Assembly: GCA_012031955.1 (NCBI GenBank)
Contig: JAAURZ010000144.1
Location: 1 to 6,440 of the forward strand
Reading direction: 5' to 3'
Length of the DNA: 6,440 nucleotides
From: Bacteroidia bacterium
GTDB lineage: Bacteria > Bacteroidota > Bacteroidia > Cytophagales > Cyclobacteriaceae
The position numbers were made by a program, and so were the translations under genes. Under the pieces are notes generated by a model. That model was given only the letters and a program-made list of their open reading frames with translations, was not told where the DNA came from and ran no database searches. Numbering within the stretch: the stretch's first letter is position 1; every line of letters begins with the position of its first letter. Shown piece by piece: positions 1-5,560 of the stretch.

Positions 1-666
1 CAGGTCGGCGCGCAGTGTGTTGCCATTCGAGAGCGCAAGGCTGTCCAGCCCGTGCGATAGCATCTTGCCCGGTTTGGCCAGTGCCTGAACGTAGACGCCG
101 CCCTGCGTCATAAATTTTTCCGCGACAGCGGCACAGGCATCGCGAGCGGCCAGGTATCCCCCAAAGGGATCCAAGTATGCGTGATGCAGGCCGTCCGTGT
201 TCACGAGCGGGTACCGTTTCTTAAGATCAGCCGTAGTAAGGTACTCGTATGACATCGCGTGTTTTTCCGCGTAAGCGATAGAATCGTCTACCAGTGGTGT
301 GTGCGCCTGGTAGCAGAACCAGAGCACGCCGGTTTTGGTAAAAAGGTTTTTTCCAAAAACAACCTGGTATTCTTTCCACAATGCGAGCGCACGCACATTC
401 ATGTCGAAGTACAGGGCGTTGTTTCCGTAAGTGGACCGGATCACGCGCGTTTCGTCACCAGAACTAGAACGGCTGTTGCCGGGACCCCAGGCGTCGACGA
501 GCGTCACGCGATAGCCACGCTTGTTCAGGAAGTAGGCAGCCCAGCCGCCGAATGCACCCGCGCCGATCACGGCAACGTGCGTGCCATGCGGCAGAGCAGG
601 CACGTCGGGAGCATTGTCGCCCATGTCGGTAACCGGGGCAAAGGTATTGGTGTTGGGCGACGTCAT
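1..666 (-). CDS. FAD-dependent oxidoreductase, monomeric sarcosine oxidase-like (DAO family), 3' end outside window
   Basis: The frame is open for 222 codons from ATG at 666 to the left edge with no stop, so the C-terminal part is missing. Residues 31-58 form a Rossmann beta-alpha-beta: V-A-V-I-G-A-G-A-F-G-G (GxGxxG at 35-40) ending in D58, which should bind the FAD ribose. The stretch GDETRVIRSTYG (70-81) and LFTKTGVLWF further on align with the same places in Bacillus monomeric sarcosine oxidase (GDTRIIRHAYG and IFTKTGVLVF), as does a later Gly-Gly-Tyr segment. Family knowledge predicts oxidation of an N-methyl or small secondary or primary amine with release of hydrogen peroxide; the substrate cannot be read here. 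The His-His pair before GD in that enzyme is Ser-Ser here, and the Lys and Cys that activate oxygen and tether FAD would lie outside the window. About 30 residues precede the FAD fold; Met15 is an alternative start. It begins 2 bases after the pyrE stop, so co-transcription and coupled translation are likely. Confidence 0.88.
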   Translation of the reverse strand, partial: MTSPNTNTFAPVTDMGDNAPDVPALPHGTHVAVIGAGAFGGWAAYFLNKRGYRVTLVDAWGPGNSRSSSGDETRVIRSTYGNNALYFDMNVRALALWKEYQVVFGKNLFTKTGVLWFCYQAHTPLVDDSIAYAEKHAMSYEYLTTADLKKRYPLVNTDGLHHAYLDPFGGYLAARDACAAVAEKFMTQGGVYVQALAKPGKMLSHGLDSLALSNGNTLRADL

Positions 667-668
667 TT

Positions 669-1319
669 TTATTTTTTCCAGTTGGCAGGGTCTACCCGCC
701 ACGATTTGAGAAGCACGGACTGTTCCTGTGTTATGTACTGTTGTTCAAATGCGATACGCACCATGTGGCTGTAATCGCTAAGGGTGATGAGCGAGGTATT
801 GGCGTCGTAGAAATTGCACGCTGCCAGGTCGAAGCCATAGTTGAAGATGGAAACCATTCCAAGTACCTCGAAGCCCGCCGTCTGCAAGGCGCTGACGGCC
901 TTGAGTGAGCTGCCCCCCGTGGAGACAAGGTCTTCCACCACAACGATTTTTTGGCCGGGCGTCACCTTTCCTTCAATCAGGTTTTCCATGCCGTGGTCTT
1001 TGGGTTTGGGCCTCACGTACAGGAACGGCAGCCCAAGCGCCTCGGCCACCAGGGCGCCTTGCGGAATGCCCGCCGTGGCAACACCTGCAATGGACTCTAC
1101 GGAAAAATAATTCTCGCGTATGGCCTTTATCAGCCCCTCCTTGATGGCGGTGCGCACCTCCGGGTATGACAGCGAAAGCCGGTTGTCGCAGTAGATGGGC
1201 GATTTCCAGCCTGAACTCCAAGTAAAGGGCTTTTCTGTGTTTAGTTTGATGGCTTGAATTTTTAGCAGCATTGCGGCGATGCTGCCGGCAGTTGTTTCCT
1301 GGACTTTGATTATGGGCAT
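669..1319 (-). CDS. pyrE: Orotate phosphoribosyltransferase
   Basis: A complete 216-residue protein, the normal length for bacterial OPRTase. It transfers the phosphoribosyl group of PRPP to orotate to give orotidine 5'-monophosphate, the fifth step of de novo pyrimidine synthesis in the cytoplasm. The PRPP-binding signature VVVEDLVSTGGSS lies at 126-138, with the acidic pair E129-D130. The flexible catalytic loop RPKPKDHG at 103-110 keeps R103, K107 and H109; the second basic residue of the E. coli loop is a proline here. FTWSSGWKSPIYCDNR near 32-47 is the usual N-terminal orotate-side segment. The enzyme normally works as a dimer in which the loop reaches the neighbouring active site. The ATG at 1319 gives the expected N-terminus. 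The gene is divergent from the Nudix gene at 1529 and leads into the FAD oxidoreductase after 2 bases. The frame is undamaged. Confidence 0.97.
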   Translation of the reverse strand: MPIIKVQETTAGSIAAMLLKIQAIKLNTEKPFTWSSGWKSPIYCDNRLSLSYPEVRTAIKEGLIKAIRENYFSVESIAGVATAGIPQGALVAEALGLPFLYVRPKPKDHGMENLIEGKVTPGQKIVVVEDLVSTGGSSLKAVSALQTAGFEVLGMVSIFNYGFDLAACNFYDANTSLITLSDYSHMVRIAFEQQYITQEQSVLLKSWRVDPANWKK

Positions 1320-1528
1320 AGTGCCGAAATTTAGAACTTAAAACCAATCTAACGAAATGCCCCCTGTTGCTCGTCCCGCAGGCGCGATGCCACTCAAATC
1401 TTTTTTTGGACAAGGATGCCAAGTCCGGAATCTGTATAAATCGCTTAAAATTTTGGTGAAGTACTTGCCACGTTCCAAATTATTTGTGTTTTTTGCGAAC
1501 ATGGAGCACTTGTAACCGGGACATAGAG
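1320..1528. other. Divergent intergenic region between pyrE and Nudix gene
   Basis: These 209 bases lie between two divergent starts and must hold both promoters. On the plus strand, TTTG at 1452-1455 followed after 23 bases by ATTATTTG (1479-1486) resembles the Bacteroidota TTTG / TAnnTTTG pair, but misses the TA and the spacing is a little long. On the minus strand, AAGATTTG (1397-1404) matches all but the first base of TAnnTTTG. Neither is strong enough to call as a promoter. No attenuator hairpin or leader peptide for pyrE was recognised. Confidence 0.35.
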
Positions 1529-2219
1529 ATGATCATTTTTATCAACGACATCCCCCTGCGTATTTTCAAGCAAGATGAGATGCCCGAACCCGGCTCTTAC
1601 AATCACGCTATCGATGCGGCCGTTGAGCCCATCACGCAGTCGAGGCTTATCCACCATGTGTGGATCAACCATGTCGACGAGTCCGCGCTCGACGTGGTAC
1701 TTGGTTTTCTCAACTCCAAAGTTCCTACCAATGTGTTTTCGGTCTCAATCTCCGTGGACGACTATGACAGGATCAAGGCGTACTTCAAGAGCAAGTTCAA
1801 AGTGGTGATGGCGGCAGGAGGACTCATTCGAAAAAAAGAAAAAGTTTCTCATGATATACCGCCTGAAGAAGTGGGACCTGCCCAAAGGAAAGAAGGAGAA
1901 GCGGGAACGCTATCGCGAAACGGCTGTGCGGGAGGTAGGTGAGGAGTGCAACGTGACGGTGAAACTGGCCGGCAAGATATGCACTACGTGGCACACTTAC
2001 ACAATGAACAAAAGCAGCATGCTGAAGAAGACACGCTGGTACCTGATGGACCTGGTGGACGACTCGCGCATGCGGCCCGACATTACGGAAGACATAGAGG
2101 ACATACGGTGGATGAGTCAGAAAGAAGTTTACCACGCACTGGAGCATTCGTATAAGTCCATACGGCACGTATTTGAACGCTACTACGCGTTGATGGAAAT
2201 GCGGTCTGCCGGTAGCTAG
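1529..2219 (+). CDS. Nudix hydrolase with extra N-terminal domain, frame broken near 1831-1843
   Basis: Two overlapping frames make one gene. Frame one (1529 to about 1840) ends in AAGGLIRKKEK; frame two resumes as KFLMIYRLKKWDLPKG. Dropping one A from A7 (1831-1837) or A5 (1839-1843) joins them into a 229-residue protein. The Nudix box is at 120-142: G120-x5-E126-x7-REVGEECNV, with the usual penultimate Gly replaced by Asn; E135, E138 and E139 are the expected magnesium ligands. Residues 1-95 are a separate domain before the catalytic fold that I do not recognise. Nudix enzymes cleave a nucleoside diphosphate linked to another group; the substrate here is unknown. The first ATG giving a natural N-terminus (MIIFIND) is at 1529; an upstream TTG at 1484 in the same frame adds 15 unlikely residues. 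If the break is real, the first product would lose the catalytic domain and end at 1942. An indel in the data is more likely. The stop overlaps the stop of convergent coaD. Confidence 0.85.
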
Positions 2220-2674
2220 AGTTCGTAAGGAAGAAACGCCTTTACGTCGCCGCCATAGCGATGCACCTCGCGTATGATGGAAGAATTGATGGCCGCATAT
2301 TGGGGCGAGGTAATCAGAAAAACAGATTCCAACTCGTTATTGAGATAGCGGTTCACCTGCGCGATGCTGTTCTCGTATTCAAAGTCCGTCGTGTTGCGGA
2401 GCCCTCGCAGCAGGTAGTTGGCCTGGTGCTTCTTAGCCAGTTCGGCTGTTAGTTCCGCATAAGTAATTACTTCCACTTTTTGTTCATTCCTGAAAGTTGT
2501 CTTGATGCGTTCCGTCATGAAAGCGATGTCGAAATAGCGCACGTTTTTCTGGCTGTTGTATCCGATGGCGATAATGATCTTGTCGAACAACTTGAGGCCT
2601 CGCAGCACAATGTCTTCGTGGCCCTTTGTAAAGGGGTCGAATGATCCTGGAAAAATGGCAATCCGGGACGGCAT
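2216..2674 (-). CDS. coaD: Phosphopantetheine adenylyltransferase
   Basis: A complete 152-residue protein, typical for bacterial PPAT. It transfers AMP from ATP to 4'-phosphopantetheine to form dephospho-CoA, the penultimate step of coenzyme A synthesis, in the cytoplasm. The nucleotidyltransferase signature is at the start: FPGSFDPFTKGHEDI (8-22), including the T/HxGH motif TKGH at 16-19. LLRGLRNTTDFEYE (88-101) is the PPAT-specific substrate-binding segment, and INSSIIREV (129-137) matches the family ISSxxxRE motif. The ATG at 2674 lies 3 bases after the stop of the DUF3822 gene, so the two are surely co-transcribed. The TAG stop overlaps the TAG of the convergent Nudix gene in a shared CTAG (2216-2219). 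The frame is intact. Confidence 0.97.
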   Translation of the reverse strand: MPSRIAIFPGSFDPFTKGHEDIVLRGLKLFDKIIIAIGYNSQKNVRYFDIAFMTERIKTTFRNEQKVEVITYAELTAELAKKHQANYLLRGLRNTTDFEYENSIAQVNRYLNNELESVFLITSPQYAAINSSIIREVHRYGGDVKAFLPYEL

Positions 2675-2677
2675 TGA

Positions 2678-3565
2678 TCAATCCAATAGATAAATGCTGA
2701 ACAGGTCGAAGAAGTGGTGCTCCTGTATTTCGTCGAACATGTATCCGAACTGCAGGTAGCCCGGGCGCGCACCAAAGGTGACGTTGTTGATGTATTTGTA
2801 GAACTCGTGGTAGTGGGGAGAGTTCTTTCCGATATATCCCCAGAGCACCACCTGGCTGTCGCGCTGATCCATGTTGAGCGACTTCAGCACGAGCATAATG
2901 TATCTTACGTAGTCTGAAAACTGCTTGATCACAAACTGGTTATAGTAGACCAGTTTGCCATCGCGAGTGGACACGATATGGAGCTTGAACCTGTCTACGT
3001 ATATATAGAGCGGGTTGTGGCCGACCGTAGTAGCATGCTCGAGTATGCCTTCAATCAGCGCCGCCGACTGGTGAACAAACACAGGGCTTTTGGAAGGATA
3101 AGATGAGACCAGCCATTCGTACATCGACCTGTTGGTGGAGAACACACTCATGGCCGCTGTACGCGTATTGTGGATGTTAAGAAAGACCTCAGTGTCGGGA
3201 TCGACTTGCGCGTTGAACCGTAGATAGTCGGCGAGCGACTCTTCGGCGAACAGCGCGTCGGGCACTTGAATAAACTTTTGGTTCTTGATGGCGATTTTCA
3301 CCTGCTTCCAGAACCCCACGCGTAACAGCGCATGGTTGTCGAAGAGGCCGCTGAGAATCTGTTCTTGTTCTGCGTAGGAAGTAAGGGTAGGGAGAACGAA
3401 ATCCTCCATCAGCAGCACGCGGTGGTCGCGCGAATCTATAACGGCCGTTTGCAGGTCGCGCGTCCCAATGTTGATCAGCAGGATGTAGTGATGAATGTCT
3501 TCTTCATCGAATCGTTCATCCTTGATTTTTTTGATCAGCTTATATTGAAGCGCTGTAGTCTGCAA
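2678..3565 (-). CDS. DUF3822 family protein
   Basis: A 295-residue soluble protein that I recognise as the Bacteroidota DUF3822 family by its overall character and its position just upstream of coaD. It has no signal peptide or membrane segment. Two beta-rich stretches, YILLINIGTRDLQTAVID (near 27-44) and LYIYVDRFKLHIVS (near 187-200), look like the paired strand-turn-strand elements of an actin/Hsp70-like (ASKHA) fold, which has been proposed for this family; I see no clear phosphate-binding glycine motif, so ATPase activity is unproven. The molecular role is unknown. The start is unusual: the only plausible initiator is TTG at 3565, since the next Met is near residue 53. GGGA lies 7 bases before the TTG and may serve as a weak ribosome site. 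This TTG is in the same frame as the upstream gene and just one codon after its TAG stop. The neighbourhood points to co-expression with CoaD. Confidence 0.85.
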   Translation of the reverse strand: MQTTALQYKLIKKIKDERFDEEDIHHYILLINIGTRDLQTAVIDSRDHRVLLMEDFVLPTLTSYAEQEQILSGLFDNHALLRVGFWKQVKIAIKNQKFIQVPDALFAEESLADYLRFNAQVDPDTEVFLNIHNTRTAAMSVFSTNRSMYEWLVSSYPSKSPVFVHQSAALIEGILEHATTVGHNPLYIYVDRFKLHIVSTRDGKLVYYNQFVIKQFSDYVRYIMLVLKSLNMDQRDSQVVLWGYIGKNSPHYHEFYKYINNVTFGARPGYLQFGYMFDEIQEHHFFDLFSIYLLD

Positions 3566-3568
3566 ATT

Positions 3569-4380
3569 CTATTCCCAGTTACCGGCTGTGCTTACGTCGT
3601 TTTTAGATCCGAAATGCAGTGGCTGGCGGTTTTTCGCCTCATTGCCTTCACGTCGTGCCGGATTGACGGGGGCAGGGTCGCGTACTTCGATCACGCTTAC
3701 CATCACGCCGCTTCTGTCAATTTTGCCCACGAAGATCTCGAAAGGCTTGCCGCTGCCCGGTACTATATTAAGTGTGCTTACGTCGATGTTGTTGTCGAAC
3801 TGGTAGTCCCACATGTTGATAAGAAGCTGGCCCTTGGTTACGCGATCGCCGGGGTTGACCTCAGCAAGGCTGTTAATGGTGCCGCCGTCGAGAAAGGTGT
3901 ACTCATCTGTTTTGTCGTTGCCATCCTTGCGCATCTTATAGGATTTGGCACCCTTTACTACTTTGTCGCTGTTGTTCACGAAAATATCCCAGAAAAGTAC
4001 CGTTGTCGGCCGCGTTCACCGTATAATTTTCTTGAAAATCCGTTCGCGTGCAGAGATTTTGCCGATGGTGTCGACTTTCACAATCACTTCTTCCTCGCCA
4101 TAGCTTTTGGGGATAATGGTTTCGGTACGGACGGTGATGGGCACTTCGCCGTTCTTGATAAAATTGATCAATGAATCCCAATTGGCCGTGTAATGGCCGT
4201 GTTGTTCCAAAATACCTTCTCAGCTTCGCGGATGATCTCCAGTTTTGTCTTGGTTTCAGTTTCCAGGGCTAAGAGTCGTTCCTGTTCGCGAATGGTGGAA
4301 TGGATGTTGTTGAACAGGACATAGGCCAGTCCCAGGCTTCCCATGAACAGGATTATGGAGACGATTTTGGTTACGTTCAT
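3569..4380 (-). CDS. Membrane-anchored conserved protein of unknown function, frame broken three times
   Basis: One 270-residue protein is spread over three frames. Corrections that restore it, on the coding strand: one missing T at 4209-4212, one missing A at 4027-4030, and one extra T at 3981-3984. The joins read EAEKVF|LEQHGHYTANWD, ERIFKK|NYTVNAADNG and NGTFLGYF|VNNSDKVVKG. Residues 4-24 are a hydrophobic helix close to the N-terminus, a likely uncleaved anchor. A charged, probably coiled helix follows (27-56). The LEQHGHYTANWDSLINFI part (58-75) recalls the short-residue-then-YP/YT-and-W/L pattern of pseudopilin bodies, but no prepilin peptidase site is present, so this is only a resemblance. 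The rest (80-270) is beta-rich and probably outside the cytoplasm. The end, STAGNWE, is followed by TAG. ATG at 4380 is a clear start. It is the first gene of a set with DUF3822 and coaD. I do not recognise a named family, and the function is unknown. Confidence 0.75.
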
Positions 4381-4399
4381 TTCTAAAGGTTTAAGTTTG

Positions 4400-4431
4400 C
4401 AATTATAAATATTTTAGGGGGTAAATCACAA
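4400..4431 (-). promoter_or_regulatory. Candidate Bacteroidota-type promoter for the 4380-DUF3822-coaD set
   Basis: Read on the minus strand, TTG (4429-4431) is followed after 21 bases by TATAATTG (4400-4407), one mismatch from the TAnnTTTG -7 element. Spacing suits the Bacteroidota primary sigma factor. The start of transcription would fall about 10-15 bases before the ATG at 4380. It sits in the 73-base gap after the second Nudix gene, so read-through from that gene is also possible. Pattern match only. Confidence 0.35.
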
Positions 4432-4453
4432 GGCGCTTTCTTCGGAATCCTTA

Positions 4454-4940
4454 TTAAATTTTGAGGAATCCGGTCAGATTTTCGAGGTTTTCGGGGTCGT
4501 CGCAGAGGCCGAACACCCCGTGCAGCGAGGCTTGGGGCATTTGCCTGATTTCGGCCATCGACACCAAGCGGACTTCCCTGATAATCTGTCGCCCGGGCGC
4601 CATTTCCGGATCGGTGCCGGTGGCAAGCGTGCCGCCGGCGTGACTCACTTCAAAGAACAGTTCGACGGCGTGGAGCGGCGGGTGGTTGTACTCACAAACG
4701 AACAAAAACTTGCCCACACGCACGAGCAGCCCGGTTTCTTCCCTGAAATTCCTTTATCAACGCATCTTCTGCCGACACGCCGAATTCAACGCCTCCGCCC
4801 GGTGGCGCCCACCAGTCGCCATCGCGCAGGCCATGGTTTGCCAGCAGCAGGCTGCCCGACTGCCTAAAAACGCCGCACACGCGAATTCTCGTTTTTCCGC
4901 CGAATGTGCCTTCGATTTCAGGATTCATGCCGGTTATCAT
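4454..4940 (-). CDS. Nudix hydrolase, frame broken near 4741-4743
   Basis: Two overlapping frames join into a 161-residue protein if one G of the GGG (plus-strand CCC 4741-4743) is removed. The first frame then reads ALIKEFQEETGLLVRVGKFL instead of turning into FQGRNRAARACG and stopping at 4692. The Nudix box is at 49-71: G49-x5-V55-x7-K63-EFQEETGL. The catalytic E64, E67 and E68 are present; the first Glu of the box is Val55 and the Arg is Lys, so the motif is slightly degenerate. PPGGGVEFG before it is typical of the MutT/ADP-ribose pyrophosphatase-like branch. The substrate is not readable. ATG at 4940 is preferred; ATG at 4928 is equally possible, and a TTG lies at 4949. The gene is small and free-standing, divergent from the DUF1573 gene. 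If the break were real, the protein would be cut within the Nudix box and be dead. Confidence 0.85.
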
Positions 4941-5024
4941 TGTGTTCAATTGTCAATAAAGTGAAAAGTCACGCGCCAGGTGCAGAAATATTGATGCCTG
5001 GTCTGATTTTTGGGTAATGCTTGT

Positions 5025-5032
5025 TAAATTTG
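5025..5032 (+). promoter_or_regulatory. -7 element of promoter for DUF1573 gene
   Basis: TAAATTTG is an exact match to the Bacteroidota -7 consensus TAnnTTTG and ends 18 bases before the ATG at 5051, giving a short leader. The -33 region around 5000-5004 has no good TTTG; the nearest, at 5009-5012, is too close. The call therefore rests on one element and its position in a 110-base divergent gap. Confidence 0.5.
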
Positions 5033-5050
5033 AAAAAATAGATTGGAACT

Positions 5051-5471
5051 ATGAGAAAACAGCTTTTCGTTTTGGCGATTTTTGGTGCGCTGGCCGTGAA
5101 TGCGTTCGCGCAGTCAGCCGAGCAAACCAAGGCAGCGGGTCCCTATTTCACATGGGAAACAACAACGCATGATTTCGGCGACATCTTTCAGGGAGACAAA
5201 GTTGAATACACGTATAAGTTCACCAACACAGGTACGGAACCTATCGTAATCACAAACGTGAACGTAACGTGCGGCTGCACCACGCCCAAAGGCTGGCCCC
5301 GCGATCCCATTCCTCCCGGCGCTAAAGGCGAGATAGTAGTCGCCTTCAACAGTGCAGGCAAGATGGGGAAAACAAAACAAGGTCGTTACTGTAATCTCGA
5401 ACGCTGTAAACGATACGAACCAGGTGGTGTTTACCACTAACGTGCTGCAGAAGAAAACTGATCCACAGTAA
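5051..5471 (+). CDS. Exported DUF1573 domain protein, frame broken near 5365-5372
   Basis: Residues 1-20 are a classical signal peptide: MRK, a hydrophobic core, then NAFA with cleavage expected before Q21. The mature part is a DUF1573 domain, an Ig-like beta sandwich found in exported Bacteroidota proteins: it begins FTWETTTHDFGDI, continues with YKFTNTGTEPIVI, and has the hallmark VTCGCTTP near 73-80 followed by PIPPGAKGEIVVAFNS. As written the frame runs into RYCNLERCKRYEPGGVYH and stops at 5440. Removing one base from GGGG (5365-5368) or AAAA (5369-5372) restores GKMGKQNKVVTVISNAVND and carries on to TAA at 5469-5471, giving 139 residues, a normal single-domain length. The restored tail (TTNVLQKKTDPQ) also fits the family. 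It probably acts in the periplasm or at the cell surface; the exact role is unknown. A TAAATTTG element lies just upstream and a strong hairpin just downstream. Confidence 0.88.
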
Positions 5472-5488
5472 GTACAGCAGAAAAATAA

Positions 5489-5525
5489 AAACAGAAGAGG
5501 GCTCGCTACGAGCCCTCTTCTGTTT
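5489..5525. terminator. Bidirectional rho-independent terminator
   Basis: Arms 5489-5505 and 5509-5525 are perfect reverse complements: 17 base pairs around a CTA loop, with GAGGGCTCG at the top. It sits between convergent genes. For minus-strand transcripts (the caspase gene) it is followed by a run of U broken by one A (plus-strand 5481-5490), a textbook terminator. In the plus direction (DUF1573 gene) only a short UUU follows, so it should be weaker there. Confidence 0.9.
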
Positions 5526-5560
5526 CAGAGCACATCTCCAAACATGCCAATGCCTGGCGA

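Noticed and set aside
259..774. 171-codon plus-strand open frame over the FAD oxidoreductase and pyrE
   Set aside because: It crosses the junction of two well-supported minus-strand genes and its product resembles nothing known; it is a shadow.
1397..1404. AAGATTTG as a pyrE promoter on the minus strand
   Set aside because: One mismatch in the -7 element and poor spacing to any TTG; too weak to call.
973..1422. 149-codon minus-strand frame overlapping pyrE and extending upstream
   Set aside because: It overlaps pyrE out of frame, and its product is low-complexity in Arg, His and Gly.
1831..1843. Programmed frameshift or transcriptional slippage at A7-G-A5 in the Nudix gene
   Set aside because: The run is shorter than most efficient slippage sites, no stimulatory hairpin is evident, and five similar breaks lie nearby in unrelated genes, which favours data error.
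3332..4174. 280-codon open frame on the plus strand
   Set aside because: It lies antisense to the DUF3822 and membrane protein genes, its protein is rich in Val, Tyr and His with no family character, and it owes its length to the lack of stops in the complementary codons and to the indels.
4938..4957. AT-rich partial palindrome around CAATTG as an operator
   Set aside because: Only the central six bases are truly symmetric; such short palindromes arise by chance.
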